A DNA stretch of 53,177 nt from a virus. The notes below the pieces were generated by a model. That model ran no database searches and was not told the origin of the DNA. It saw only the letters and a list, made by a program, of their open reading frames with translations. Shown here piece by piece: positions 8,163-16,195 of this stretch (position 1 is the stretch's first letter; every line of letters begins with the position of its first letter). The stretch covers positions 1 to 53,177 of the IMG/VR virus record IMGVR_UViG_3300008116_000084. One strand, written 5' to 3'. Both the position numbers and the translations under genes were made by a program.

Positions 8163-9356
8163 TTATAGAATGCCTGCGAGTTGTTGTAGACGTTTTGCTA
8201 CTGTGTTTTCTTCTAAAATTTCTTTCTTTGGCGCGGTACTTGGGGTTGCCTTACTTGCTAACCCTTCCGTAACCACCTTACTTGATACGGTGCGACCCTT
8301 ATTCATAGTCTTAGCTGCTACTGACATTGCTTCGACCAATGTTGTGTATACCATCTTAACTTCACGAACATTTACTGCACGATCAAATGATTCTAAGATT
8401 GTAACTTTTTGTTCGTTGGTCAAACCTTCCTTACGGAAGATTCTGTTGGTATATAAGAGTTTTGCGTTTAGAAGATTTACTTCTTGTAGCTTGCCTCGTA
8501 GGACATTTACAACCTTACGATATTCTGCGAGCTCATTGTGAAGCGCTGCCATTTCAGCTGCCATTTTTTCAGATGATTCTTTTTCTTTTTCATCTTCGGC
8601 TTCTAATTCACGGAGAATTGCTTCAATATCAAGTTCTTCTTCGCCTTCACCTTCTTCGTGACCCTTTTCCATATCCATTCCCATTTCCATTCTTGGTTCG
8701 GCTGGATTTACTGCTCTCTTGTGTGGATCAGATGCATCTGTTGCTGCTTCTGTTTTTCCAATATCTGATGAGTGTGCTGGAATAGTCTTGTCATGAACGT
8801 CTGCTGGTGATGCTGCTGGGAGTTTTTCTCCACCTTCTTCACCATCTGCCCAACTTTCATCCATTTCTTCCTCTTCCTCTTCTTCACCTTCATGCTTAGC
8901 TTCGTCGAGTTCTTCTTCTTTTTCCTCTTCTTCAGCTTCTGAAAGTGCCTTCACATCTGCTTCTAATTCCTTAATTACTTCGTCAAGGTCAAAGTCTGAT
9001 TCTGACCAGTCATCGTACCAATCAGTACTACTATCAGCTTCTCCCTCACCTCCTTGATCAATTCCTGATGAATCCCAGGATGCTGCTGAAGGTTCTTTGT
9101 TGTCACCTGTGCCGATACCAGATGTATCTTCTGGACCGCCACCTGTTACGTGAGTTGCGTCTTGGAATGGTTCTTCCTTCGCCTTCTCTTCGGTTTCCAT
9201 TGTTGCTTCAGCGCGAAGGCGCTTTGCTAACATGGACTTAATTTGGGGTGTGAATGTTTCTTCCAATGCAATCTTTGCATTTGCGATAGCTGTTTGACGT
9301 ACAGCTTCTGCATCTGCAATTGCTTGCTTTAGAAGTTCGTTTGTGATTTCTGCCAT
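8163..9356 (-). CDS. 22: Prohead scaffold / core protein (T4 gp22-like)
   Basis: I chose ATG 9356 (397 residues) because GAGAGG lies just upstream; an earlier start at 9380 is possible but lacks an SD. The protein is extremely acidic in the middle, with glutamate runs near residues 140-170 and 245-290, and is predicted helical at both ends. The C-terminal helix block (NELAEYRKVVNVLRGKL, LLYTNRIFRKEGLTNEQKV, then VAKRLQQLAGIL) is typical of gp22-type scaffolds in environmental T4-like phages. It would assemble inside the prohead and be cut to peptides by gp21. Several LxE sites are visible. T4 gp22 is 269 residues; the excess is the acidic linker. It sits next to gene 23, as in T4. Confidence 0.9.
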   Translation of the reverse strand: MAEITNELLKQAIADAEAVRQTAIANAKIALEETFTPQIKSMLAKRLRAEATMETEEKAKEEPFQDATHVTGGGPEDTSGIGTGDNKEPSAASWDSSGIDQGGEGEADSSTDWYDDWSESDFDLDEVIKELEADVKALSEAEEEEKEEELDEAKHEGEEEEEEEMDESWADGEEGGEKLPAASPADVHDKTIPAHSSDIGKTEAATDASDPHKRAVNPAEPRMEMGMDMEKGHEEGEGEEELDIEAILRELEAEDEKEKESSEKMAAEMAALHNELAEYRKVVNVLRGKLQEVNLLNAKLLYTNRIFRKEGLTNEQKVTILESFDRAVNVREVKMVYTTLVEAMSVAAKTMNKGRTVSSKVVTEGLASKATPSTAPKKEILEENTVAKRLQQLAGIL

Positions 9357-9410
9357 ATAATGCCTCTCAGTTTGTTTCAATAGTTATTCGAACTATTATA
9401 CGGTTATTAA

Positions 9411-9418
9411 TACAAATA
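9411..9418 (-). promoter_or_regulatory. Possible late promoter before gene 22 (variant TATTTGTA)
   Basis: The minus strand reads GTAGCTATTTGTATTAATA, one mismatch from the element found elsewhere, 54 bases before the gene 22 start. The greater distance and the mismatch lower confidence. Confidence 0.35.
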
Positions 9419-9420
9419 GC

Positions 9421-9483
9421 TACACACCCCAAGAGAGGTGTAATCTATATAATATATAGTGTTATATTATCAAAAAACACTAT
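9421..9483 (-). repeat. Two inverted repeats in the bS21-gene 22 gap
   Basis: Just after the bS21 stop the minus strand has perfect arms ATAGTGTT and AACACTAT (9476-9483 and 9456-9463) with a 12-base loop. A second short hairpin, ACACC/GGTGT, follows. Neither is followed by a clear T tract, so they may be weak terminators, RNA stabilisers or leader structures. Confidence 0.45.
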
Positions 9484-9486
9484 TTT

Positions 9487-9705
9487 TTACCACTCGGAAG
9501 TTTTTCTTTTTTCCTGTTTCTTTTCTTCACGTATCTTACGACGAAGTGCTTCTTGTTGTTTTAGAATTTTTTTCTTTGACTTTTTAACATAAAATTCGCG
9601 GCGTTTTACTTCATTTACAATTTCCGCTTTTTTAACCATTTTTGAGAACTGTCGTAACGCTCTATCTAAGTCACCCAGTCCTTCTCCTTTTACTTCAACG
9701 TGCAT
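9487..9705 (-). CDS. rpsU: Ribosomal protein bS21 homologue
   Basis: The 72-residue product matches the small-subunit protein bS21 in size (about 60-75) and layout. It has the signature helix DLDRALRQFSKMVKKAEIV, then NEVKRREFYVKKSKKK, where bacterial bS21 has a REYEKPSEKR-like stretch. A lysine/arginine-rich C-terminal helix follows. bS21 lies near the mRNA exit/anti-SD region of the 30S subunit and affects initiation. Phage-borne copies are known from pelagiphages and huge phages. The SD AAGGAGGT is the strongest in the window, directly after the upstream stop. It sits between a holin-like gene and the scaffold gene, so it is probably made late, together with the mass-produced capsid proteins. 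Confidence 0.85.
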   Translation of the reverse strand: MHVEVKGEGLGDLDRALRQFSKMVKKAEIVNEVKRREFYVKKSKKKILKQQEALRRKIREEKKQEKRKTSEW

Positions 9706-9717
9706 ACAACCTCCTTA

Positions 9718-10041
9718 TTATCCAGCTAATGTACTTGAAAGTGATTGTCCATCTTCTTCATCCATCTTTTGTACTAACATCTTGTCCTTGTCGGTATCTG
9801 AGAACCAGTAGTCAATAATCTTGCCGTAACTACCGATAAATGCACCCAACATAAGAAGAAGAATTTCCTTCCATTCTTGATCTAATACAGACTTACTTTC
9901 AATGGCCATGGCAATACCAATGGCAATGAATAAAAATGTTGTTAATACGATAGCAGTAATGCCCCAACGACGGGACATAGTTTGGTTAAGTAATTGACTA
10001 AACTTACTTTCTTGATTAATTGTTTCTTGTTCCGTTGCCAT
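9718..10041 (-). CDS. Two-helix membrane protein, possible holin
   Basis: I chose ATG 10041 (107 residues), which has GGAG six bases upstream; the ATG two codons earlier sits on the SD. Two transmembrane helices are visible: residues about 26-48 (ITAIVLTTFLFIAIGIAMAI) and 58-80 (EILLLMLGAFIGSYGKIIDYWF). A charged C-tail follows. Two short helices, small size and a cytoplasmic charged tail fit class II or related holins, which permeabilise the inner membrane at the end of infection. The GSYGKxxDYWF ending recalls holin-like proteins I know from other phages. No endolysin is adjacent; the lysozyme-like gene is at the other end of the window. Confidence 0.55.
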   Translation of the reverse strand: MATEQETINQESKFSQLLNQTMSRRWGITAIVLTTFLFIAIGIAMAIESKSVLDQEWKEILLLMLGAFIGSYGKIIDYWFSDTDKDKMLVQKMDEEDGQSLSSTLAG

Positions 10042-10077
10042 AATCATCTCCGTTTATGAAACTAAAACATAAGTAGT

Positions 10078-10761
10078 TTATTTCATATTCTTAGCTACAT
10101 AATTTATTGCTACTTTTCGTACGTTTGAATCTTGCGAATACCCCAATGCACTCTTGACCAAAATATCTCTACCGGTTTGTGGATTCTTAATACGATGTTT
10201 TAATAAATCTTTTAGTCGTATTTGTTTCGTTGGTGTCTCACCAGTTTTCTTGGTATCCTTTTCTTGAGCTTGCTGTACTACCAATTTTGTTTGCGGATAC
10301 TTTGTAAGTAGTGTTTTAACTGCCTTTACATTTTTGGGAGCATCATCTACGAATACAATTCTGTCAAATCCATCATTGATATGTTTTTCAATGTACCGTG
10401 CTTTTGCCATTGGATCAGAGTTACCCAAAGCAGCAATAGTAATACCAGAAGTAATTCCTTGTAATTTAAGAAATTTTGCAATAGGTTTGGTGTGACCACG
10501 AGCTGTGAGTACAACTATTTTATCAGCTTTCTTTTGGTCAACGACTTTCTTTAATAAGTCTGTATATTTTTTGATAGGACGAGGATTTTTTAATTGTTCA
10601 AACTCCGAAAAATCAAATGTATCACCATCTTGCTTTTCATATGCAGCGTATTCCGCTGGTGATATTGTTCTTCGTTTACCGTCCTTATCAATGACAATAA
10701 CCCTAGCGTCAGTATGCACTAGGGTATCATCAAAGTCCGTAATATATGCCGTTTTTCCCAC
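10078..10761 (-). CDS. HAD-superfamily phosphatase with a C-terminal NPxTGRDI segment
   Basis: The 227-residue protein starts with GTG at 10761; no ATG lies nearby and no SD is clear. HAD motif I is DFDDT (Asp9, Asp11), motif II VLTARG (about 85-90), and the acidic motif FVDDAPKN (about 136-143). Spacing resembles the 3'-phosphatase half of T4 polynucleotide kinase (PseT) and related small phosphatases; no kinase P-loop is present. The last 45 residues (LKHRIKNPQTGRDILVKSAL) closely resemble the end of the 950-residue fusion protein at 22281-25133. It could trim 3'-phosphates on nucleic acid or act on a small molecule; the substrate is unknown. It lies among head genes. Confidence 0.7.
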   Translation of the reverse strand: MGKTAYITDFDDTLVHTDARVIVIDKDGKRRTISPAEYAAYEKQDGDTFDFSEFEQLKNPRPIKKYTDLLKKVVDQKKADKIVVLTARGHTKPIAKFLKLQGITSGITIAALGNSDPMAKARYIEKHINDGFDRIVFVDDAPKNVKAVKTLLTKYPQTKLVVQQAQEKDTKKTGETPTKQIRLKDLLKHRIKNPQTGRDILVKSALGYSQDSNVRKVAINYVAKNMK

Positions 10762-10765
10762 GATA

Positions 10766-11248
10766 TTATCGGGTAACTAATTTATATGCAGTAGCCACCA
10801 TCTTTTCTAATGGAAGTGCCAACATTTTCTTACGATTTTCTGGTGCCAACTTATGTAAAACTTTTGTAAGTAATGCGGCAGTGTATACGTCAACTAACGT
10901 ACCATCTATCTCTGCTGGGTGTTTATCCTTGACAATACTCAAAATCTTACTTTGTTTTTCACTATAATTTTCATCAGTAGTGACCAGATGTGGATCATTT
11001 GATACTGTTGGTGTAGTATCGTTGGATGCCACTGGAAAGTCAGATACAGGAACTGCTCCTGCTACTTCATCCTTTTTCTTTGGTAATTTGGAAATTGGAG
11101 TTGATGCGTATTTTTTCACATCACTCTTAGACATTGTTTGTGCCAACTTTTGTGCAGTTGGACTAAAATCCGTTGCTTTTGCTCTTCCGGTTTGGATAGC
11201 ATGAACGATACCAAATAATTTTTGTTGTGCTTTACTGACTGATGGCAT
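10766..11248 (-). CDS. DUF3008-like small protein, KAQQKLFG family
   Basis: I place the start at ATG 11248 (160 residues) because GGAGAAATAGG precedes it and the conserved domain begins there (MPSVSKAQQKLFGIVHAIQ). Upstream codons are not domain-like. The first 55 residues match the family I know as DUF3008: KAQQ..F, SPTAQKLAQTMSKSDVKKYA and ASTPISKLPKK. A linker rich in T, P and N follows, then a C-terminal helical region (residues about 105-160). The start overlaps the previous stop (TAGGATG). The function of this domain is unknown. Its place among the small basic head-cluster proteins suggests a virion or DNA-associated role. Confidence 0.7.
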   Translation of the reverse strand: MPSVSKAQQKLFGIVHAIQTGRAKATDFSPTAQKLAQTMSKSDVKKYASTPISKLPKKKDEVAGAVPVSDFPVASNDTTPTVSNDPHLVTTDENYSEKQSKILSIVKDKHPAEIDGTLVDVYTAALLTKVLHKLAPENRKKMLALPLEKMVATAYKLVTR

Positions 11249-11249
11249 C

Positions 11250-11630
11250 CTATTTCTCCGAATACATTTCAGGATACAAATATCTAAATTTACGTAGTAA
11301 TGTACCTGCCATTGCGTTGGCTTCATTTTCAATTTCAGAACCGTCTGTACCGTCTAGTTCTTTTTGTTCTTCACGTTGTTTGTGATGAACCAATTCATGC
11401 GCAAGTGTTCGTAATGTGTCAACCATGTGTCTACCATTTTTGACAATTACAATTTCATCATTATCTGGTTGGTATGTACCAAATGTAAGATGTTGTTTGG
11501 AATAATCACTACCTACCATTTTAATTTTGGCAGGTAGTGATTTGAGTTGTAATTCCTTTGCTGTAAACTTTACAAACTCATTTACTATATTTTTGTTGTA
11601 AACTTCGTTTAGTAAAGTTTTTAATTGCAT
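11250..11630 (-). CDS. Small HExxH zinc-metallopeptidase-like protein with LxE N-terminus
   Basis: The 126-residue protein carries LAHELVHHKQ, with HELVH at residues 78-82 fitting the zincin motif HExxH. A downstream ENEANAMAG (about 101-109) could supply the third ligand Glu, as in gluzincin or SprT-like minimal peptidases. The preceding strand DEIVIVKNG is where the edge strand of such folds sits. The N-terminus MQLKTLLNE resembles T4 capsid-targeting peptides that end in an (L/I)xE cleavage site. No SD is evident, and it starts six bases after the upstream gene. It may be packaged in the head and act on a host or virion protein; that is inference. The peptidase-like motif itself is clearly visible. 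Confidence 0.7.
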   Translation of the reverse strand: MQLKTLLNEVYNKNIVNEFVKFTAKELQLKSLPAKIKMVGSDYSKQHLTFGTYQPDNDEIVIVKNGRHMVDTLRTLAHELVHHKQREEQKELDGTDGSEIENEANAMAGTLLRKFRYLYPEMYSEK

Positions 11631-11636
11631 AAATTA

Positions 11637-11900
11637 TTACTTACCTTTTTTCTTGGTAGTAATTTTTGCTGCCTTCTTAACCACTTTCTTTCCTGTTTGT
11701 TCAACAGCCTTAACTGCTGCGACAACATCCTTGATGTCAACCTTTCCATCGTTATTGACATCTGCGATATCTTTTGCAGCAGTTTCAACTTTCTTAGCTG
11801 CAACAAATAGTGGTTTCTTTTCCATCTCTGTCATATTTTTGTGGTTAATCCACCATGCGATAACCACAAGAACAACGACAACACTTAAAAATAGTAACAT
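11637..11900 (-). CDS. Membrane-anchored small basic protein with EF-hand-like loop
   Basis: The 87-residue protein has an N-terminal transmembrane helix (residues 1-18, LLFLSVVVVLVVIAWWI). A dockerin/EF-hand-type loop, DVNNDGKVDIKD (about 48-59), follows, then a lysine-rich C-terminus (KKVVKKAAKITTKKKGK). The loop has Asp/Asn at calcium-binding positions 1, 3, 5, 9 and 12. Two proteins at 17823-18470 and 18487-18969 carry similar loops. The SD AAGGAG is strong. It lies just upstream of the metallopeptidase-like gene and downstream of the prohead protease gene. The function is unknown; a single signal-anchor suggests inner-membrane location at some stage. Confidence 0.65.
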   Translation of the reverse strand: MLLFLSVVVVLVVIAWWINHKNMTEMEKKPLFVAAKKVETAAKDIADVNNDGKVDIKDVVAAVKAVEQTGKKVVKKAAKITTKKKGK

Positions 11901-11919
11901 ATAAACTCCTTATGAAGAA

Positions 11920-12507
11920 TTATTTTAACTCACCTAGGAAATCGTAGATGAGAGTATCAATACGAGAATAAGGTGTAATGATTTGAGTTCCCTTATTTTC
12001 GTTGATGAACGCACCATGTGTAGATGGGTTACTTACGATGTCAAAACAAATAAGAGAAAAATCTTCACCAACTTCTACGGTGTTTTCTCCAATAGGTTTG
12101 ACTGAACCCAATCCACGCGATGATACACCCAAACGAATATTATTCTTAATTAATTCACGAACAATATTACCGGACGGAGTAGATAAAATTTCAATATTAC
12201 CCTTCACATCCGCGCCTTCGAACCAAAGGTCTGTGACGTTACAACAAACATTTTTTAGATTTACAACTGGGCTTTCTGGGTGGTCTAATTCACCCAGAGC
12301 TCGTCGTTGTGTAACGAAATTATTTTTATATACCATTGCTTCACGTGCCAAAATATCCTTTGGATAAATTCGACCATTTTGATTTTTATGATCTGCACGT
12401 TGTAGTACCACATCTTTCAAAACCAATGGTTTTGAAATGTCGGAAGCTTCGGTTAATAATTTACTGTCATAAGAAATGACGTTATATTCTACTAGTAGTG
12501 ATTGCAT
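11920..12507 (-). CDS. 21: Prohead maturation protease (T4 gp21-like)
   Basis: I chose ATG 12507 (195 residues), which has GAGG eight bases upstream and lies next to the previous stop. A longer frame from 12549 lacks an SD. The herpesvirus-type serine protease motifs are present: ELDHP with His76 and GVSSRGLG with Ser129/130, matching T4 His85 and Ser140. T4 gp21 is 212 residues. It would degrade the scaffold and cut propeptides after (L/I)xE. An early LLTE/A site at residue 20 may be its own processing point. It lies upstream of scaffold and capsid genes, as in T4, though six small genes intervene here. Confidence 0.93.
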   Translation of the reverse strand: MQSLLVEYNVISYDSKLLTEASDISKPLVLKDVVLQRADHKNQNGRIYPKDILAREAMVYKNNFVTQRRALGELDHPESPVVNLKNVCCNVTDLWFEGADVKGNIEILSTPSGNIVRELIKNNIRLGVSSRGLGSVKPIGENTVEVGEDFSLICFDIVSNPSTHGAFINENKGTQIITPYSRIDTLIYDFLGELK

Positions 12508-12508
12508 C

Positions 12509-13003
12509 TTATTGTCCTCTAATTTCACGAATTCGAGTAGCGATACCAAGGAGTTTTGCTTCCAACTTTAATAATCCTTGTTGGGTACGTTTCCACAGTT
12601 GTTCACTTGTAATTCCCGATTCGTTTTTTAAACGAGCGTTCATTCTAATAACTCGTTCAACTTCATTTAAATTTTTATTTAACTGAGATATTGCGTCAGC
12701 AATTTTCTTGTGTGGTGACTTTGTATCATCATTTCTATATTGATAATATTTGTTCTCTGCTAATTCGCGTGTCACCACTTCCATCTTATCTGCTGGACGG
12801 TTTGCATCTTTTTCACCCTTGGGTGTGAGTTTATATCCAGTTTGATTTGCTAGATGCTTTGCTCTATCTACATTTGTCTTTTTATTACCACGAAATGCCA
12901 TAGGAGTTAGATAACCAGCAACCATGCCAGTTGTTGACATTTCATCCAATTCTTTCTTAATCAGTTCACGGATAGTTTGACGAAGCGCTTCTTTTTTGTC
13001 CAT
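12509..13003 (-). CDS. Conserved head-region protein, unknown function
   Basis: The 164-residue protein begins with an amphipathic helix ending in an LxE-type site (RELIKKELDE, residue 21). A segment TTGMVAGYLTPMAFRGN follows, which I recall as a recurring motif in proteins encoded near the prohead protease of environmental T4-like phages. Residues 100-164 look like a long helix-rich domain (AISQLNKNLNEVERVIRMN). AAGAG precedes the start. The stop is two bases from the gene 21 start. A core or internal head protein processed by gp21 would fit, but nothing in the sequence proves it. Confidence 0.65.
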   Translation of the reverse strand: MDKKEALRQTIRELIKKELDEMSTTGMVAGYLTPMAFRGNKKTNVDRAKHLANQTGYKLTPKGEKDANRPADKMEVVTRELAENKYYQYRNDDTKSPHKKIADAISQLNKNLNEVERVIRMNARLKNESGITSEQLWKRTQQGLLKLEAKLLGIATRIREIRGQ

Positions 13004-13005
13004 AA

Positions 13006-13884
13006 TTAACTCTTCAAATTGTCTAACGTTTTGGTAATTTCCAAAGCGATAAGTAACGCTGTCATATGATTTTCTTTAATGACTTGTGTAGTCTTAATTT
13101 TTTCCAGCTGACTAACTACTTCTGACAACTTAATTTTTACAATTTTGTCTTGTACGTAATTAAGTTTAGACTTGATTTCCGTTATTAATACGTTACATTC
13201 ACTAACTGCACACTTACGAAGTGTTGCACTGTTAGACACATTATTAATGTATTCACGAAGAAGATTTTTCTGACGGTCATTCAATCCTTGATATTTTTCG
13301 TTGAATTTTTCCATCAAAATTTTGTATGACAACAGACGTAAATCTTCTTCTTGTCCCTTGACGGTTTCGAATAACGCTGTGTCGTTTTTAATTTCTTTGT
13401 TGGTAATCGTACCACTTAAATGTTCTACTATGGTAAACTTTGCTTCTACCATTCCTTCGATTTCATTGAAATCTTTAAGTTCGTTGATAACCCCATCAAA
13501 AACTTTATACACGGATGCGTAAACTTTGTATGACGGAACACGGGCACCCAAAAATTCTTTTAAGTCATAATTATTTTTTATTTCTTTAATTAACTTATAT
13601 TTTTGAGTGTTAAGTGCTATCTCATTAAGTTTCTTACGTTGATTAATAATAAGATTTAATAATTCGAATGCCTTTGCTTCACTTAAATGCGAAGCATTGA
13701 AAAATGATCTATACAGAATTAATTCTTTACCTAGTTCTGTTTTAGAGTTGAAGTACTCCTTCATTAGCTTAACTGCAACATCGCTGTTACGGTTCTCTAA
13801 TGCATCGGAGGTGATTTTACGGACTAATAATTCAAAGAGAATGCCCGTATTCCGTATTTTATTGTGCTTGACGTTAGATTTCAT
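13006..13884 (-). CDS. Conserved helical protein between portal and protease genes
   Basis: Two ATGs stand at 13890 and 13884; I prefer 13884 (292 residues) because GGGA lies ahead at usable distance. The protein is predicted almost wholly helical and basic. It begins KHNKIRNTGILFELLVRKIT, an opening I recall from hypothetical proteins next to gene 21 in T4-like cyanophages and pelagiphages. No enzymatic motif is visible. A canonical T4 late promoter sequence lies 50 bases upstream, so this may be the first gene of a protease-scaffold-capsid transcription unit. A role in prohead core assembly is plausible from position only. Confidence 0.65.
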   Translation of the reverse strand: MKSNVKHNKIRNTGILFELLVRKITSDALENRNSDVAVKLMKEYFNSKTELGKELILYRSFFNASHLSEAKAFELLNLIINQRKKLNEIALNTQKYKLIKEIKNNYDLKEFLGARVPSYKVYASVYKVFDGVINELKDFNEIEGMVEAKFTIVEHLSGTITNKEIKNDTALFETVKGQEEDLRLLSYKILMEKFNEKYQGLNDRQKNLLREYINNVSNSATLRKCAVSECNVLITEIKSKLNYVQDKIVKIKLSEVVSQLEKIKTTQVIKENHMTALLIALEITKTLDNLKS

Positions 13885-13934
13885 ACACATCCCGTTTTGG
13901 TGACATTATACCGTCATATATTAAATATAACGAA

Positions 13935-13942
13935 TATTTATA
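13935..13942 (-). promoter_or_regulatory. T4-type late promoter TATAAATA
   Basis: The minus strand reads AAAGTCTTATAAATATTCG in the 63-base gap between portal and the helical-protein gene. It is an exact T4 late -10 element, 50 bases before the chosen start. A TATAAT-like sequence (GACGGTATAATG) lies between them and may act as an additional host-type -10. Confidence 0.6.
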
Positions 13943-13947
13943 AGACT

Positions 13948-15831
13948 TTAATTTTCTAGGTCCAAAATGTTACTTTCGTCCAACAATGTTTGTGAAGATA
14001 AGGTAGATTCCATAATAATTTTTTTAGAATTTGCCTTATTCAAGAATGCTTGTACTTCCAAAGATAGTGGTGATTTACGTTTGTCGTTTCTCTGCTTACC
14101 CACTTTAAAAACTTTTTTATTTTCTTTGTGTCCTAGTGGATCACGACCTCGTGGGTGACTATCTTGACCAAATTTCATTCCTTCTCGTGGACGACCCATC
14201 TTAGCTTCTTCTAATTCTTCCTCTGGAATTTCCAGTTCACTTTCTTCACTTGGTTCTTCAAGAGAGGATAAAATGGTATTAACATCATCTATTTGTTGAT
14301 CTTGTTCCGGAGCTGCCTGACTGTCTGGTTCTCCTGCGGGAAGTTCCTCTGGTGGTGCTTCCGTTGGCTGACCTGCCTGTTGCTCAATTCCAGTCAACTC
14401 CGACATACGTTTGACATCTTCTATAATCTTTTTACGTTCCGTAATAATTTCATCTTCTGATAATTCTAGGATGTTGTGGTAAACCCAATCTTGGGATAAC
14501 ATCTTAGATTCCATAATTTGTGTAGCAACACCTACCTTTTCCTTCCACAAATTTAATTTTTCTTGTTCGTAGATGACCGATGGATTGGTTAATGATAGTT
14601 CAAAATCAACTAAATCTTCATCTGTAAATCCTTGAACGTATAGATGGATAATCGCAATCTTAGTTAATTCCGATACCATGATTCTCTGGATACGTTCGAT
14701 TGTACGAGCAAATCGTACATCTTGCGCAGCCAACGTAGCTTTTCCACTAATATCTTCATCATATCCTATAAATGATTTGGGGACTTTAAATGCTGCCAAA
14801 AGTTTTCTACGGAGATATTCAATATCTTCAATTGCATTGAATTGTAACCCAGGAAGATTCTGAATGTCAGTACCACTATCTTTTCCACGGGTTGGTAAGA
14901 AGAAATCTTCTGTGATATTTTGCATATTATATCGAAGATTATAATCACCCGTTTGTGGATCAACTAATGGTGTCTTTTTCATACGGTCAATAATACGACT
15001 CATAAACGTATCAATTTCGGCAGGTGGTATATTACCAATATCTACTAAAATCTTACGTTTATCTGGTGCTCTCATAATACGATGAATTAACATCGCATCT
15101 TCCATCAATTGAAGTTGCTTCCACACACGACGACCACCTTCAATCATACTTTTTCCATATGGAAGGAAGTTGGTGTCTGCTAATAATCGGAAGTGGGCAA
15201 TTTCGTAATTATCAAATTCTGTTTTACCCAGTGCCAAGAAATCGTTTTCAATCTTGAATTTTACAGAGAATGGATTGCCTGGGTCTTGTCCTTCAATACG
15301 GATGGTTTCATATACAGATAACGGCAATACGTTGACAACACCATATTCTGGGTCAATGTCGAGATATAAGAAGAAATCTCCATACTTACACATATTTCTG
15401 ACCCACGGCCAGAGATTAAATTCTACGTTGAGAATGTCGTAAAATAAATTGTGAAGAATTTCTTGTATTTGAGTGTTTTTTGAATGGATACTGATTATTT
15501 GATTGAATTCGTCTTTAACAGTACTTTCGTCTGCATAGATATCCATAACCGATGCGATAATAGGGTCATTATCCATCATGTCGTAGTCACGGAATAATTG
15601 TAACCGTGAACCTTGGAACGCCGCGGCTGCTTCATATCGTCCGTGGGCAGAACCATATCCACCCGTCATTGACGAATAGACGCGATGGTATCTATCAATA
15701 CCGCGTCTATTGATAAATGCTTGAATATTATCGGTGTCTGCGATTCTTAACTTTTTTCCACCAACATTACGAACTATCGTGTTAGAAGAAAAAAGTTTCT
15801 TTAATCTGCCAAATATGCCGTTGTCAGCCAT
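13948..15831 (-). CDS. 20: Portal protein (T4 gp20-like)
   Basis: The 627-residue portal forms the dodecameric ring at the head vertex. Recognisable family segments include the N-terminal YDMMDNDPIIASVMDIYADE, the wing MEDAMLIHRIMRAPDKRKI, and the crown stem (YLRRKLLAAFKVPKSFIGYD, then SGKATLAAQDVRFARTIERI). After about residue 490 an acidic, proline/glutamate-rich tail replaces the compact T4 end (T4 gp20 is 524 residues). That tail ends in a basic segment and an LLDE-like site near the C-terminus that may be trimmed by gp21. The start at 15831 has GAGGGGTT upstream. Upstream small genes are probably head cargo; terminase follows earlier in the operon. Confidence 0.96.
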   Translation of the reverse strand: MADNGIFGRLKKLFSSNTIVRNVGGKKLRIADTDNIQAFINRRGIDRYHRVYSSMTGGYGSAHGRYEAAAAFQGSRLQLFRDYDMMDNDPIIASVMDIYADESTVKDEFNQIISIHSKNTQIQEILHNLFYDILNVEFNLWPWVRNMCKYGDFFLYLDIDPEYGVVNVLPLSVYETIRIEGQDPGNPFSVKFKIENDFLALGKTEFDNYEIAHFRLLADTNFLPYGKSMIEGGRRVWKQLQLMEDAMLIHRIMRAPDKRKILVDIGNIPPAEIDTFMSRIIDRMKKTPLVDPQTGDYNLRYNMQNITEDFFLPTRGKDSGTDIQNLPGLQFNAIEDIEYLRRKLLAAFKVPKSFIGYDEDISGKATLAAQDVRFARTIERIQRIMVSELTKIAIIHLYVQGFTDEDLVDFELSLTNPSVIYEQEKLNLWKEKVGVATQIMESKMLSQDWVYHNILELSEDEIITERKKIIEDVKRMSELTGIEQQAGQPTEAPPEELPAGEPDSQAAPEQDQQIDDVNTILSSLEEPSEESELEIPEEELEEAKMGRPREGMKFGQDSHPRGRDPLGHKENKKVFKVGKQRNDKRKSPLSLEVQAFLNKANSKKIIMESTLSSQTLLDESNILDLEN

Positions 15832-15844
15832 AACCCCTCAACTG

Positions 15845-16195
15845 TTAGTAGATATATAATTCGTCTAATGCAATAACCGTTAGACGAACTGCTTCCGTAT
15901 CTAATCCCGTAGTTGGTTTTTGCAATAGACTGTTTAATTTTTCGTGTAATGCACGTGCTGGTATTACTACATCTACGAGTTCTTTCATATGCCATGCGGA
16001 CATTGTATTATAATTGTATGGCATTTCATTGACCGCAGTAATACCTTCCATTAACTTTGCTACCAATTCGGTAATTTCATTCTGCTGCGACTCTTTTAAA
16101 GAGGGCATTAATTTTTCAAGTAGGGCAACTAATCGTGTAGAATTAATACGATTTTCCTTACCTGCTTCTGTTACTAAGTGTGTTAACTTAATCAT
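15845..16195 (-). CDS. Small head-cluster protein with capsid-targeting-like N-terminus
   Basis: The 116-residue protein opens with MIKLTHLVTEAGKENR, very like the starts of neighbouring genes (MIKLVDILLTE, MIRLTDILCE) and of T4 internal proteins. The rest is helical (LVALLEKLMPSLKESQ, then VIPARALHEKLNSLLQ) with no enzyme motif. AAGGAG stands upstream of ATG 16195, and the gene overlaps the previous one by eight bases. If gp21 cuts after VTE (V, not L/I, at the key position), about ten residues would be lost. It is probably an internal or core head protein; its exact job is unknown. Confidence 0.65.
   Translation of the reverse strand: MIKLTHLVTEAGKENRINSTRLVALLEKLMPSLKESQQNEITELVAKLMEGITAVNEMPYNYNTMSAWHMKELVDVVIPARALHEKLNSLLQKPTTGLDTEAVRLTVIALDELYIY

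Noticed and set aside
9421-9483. Hairpins after the bS21 gene as a rho-independent terminator
   Set aside because: The stems are AT-rich or short and no T tract follows on the minus strand, so they are listed only as inverted repeats.
13891-13947. A host-type sigma-70 promoter (TATAAT) before the helical-protein gene
   Set aside because: The -10-like sequence has no convincing -35 at suitable spacing in an AT-rich gap. The late element TATAAATA is the better explanation, so it was not listed separately.
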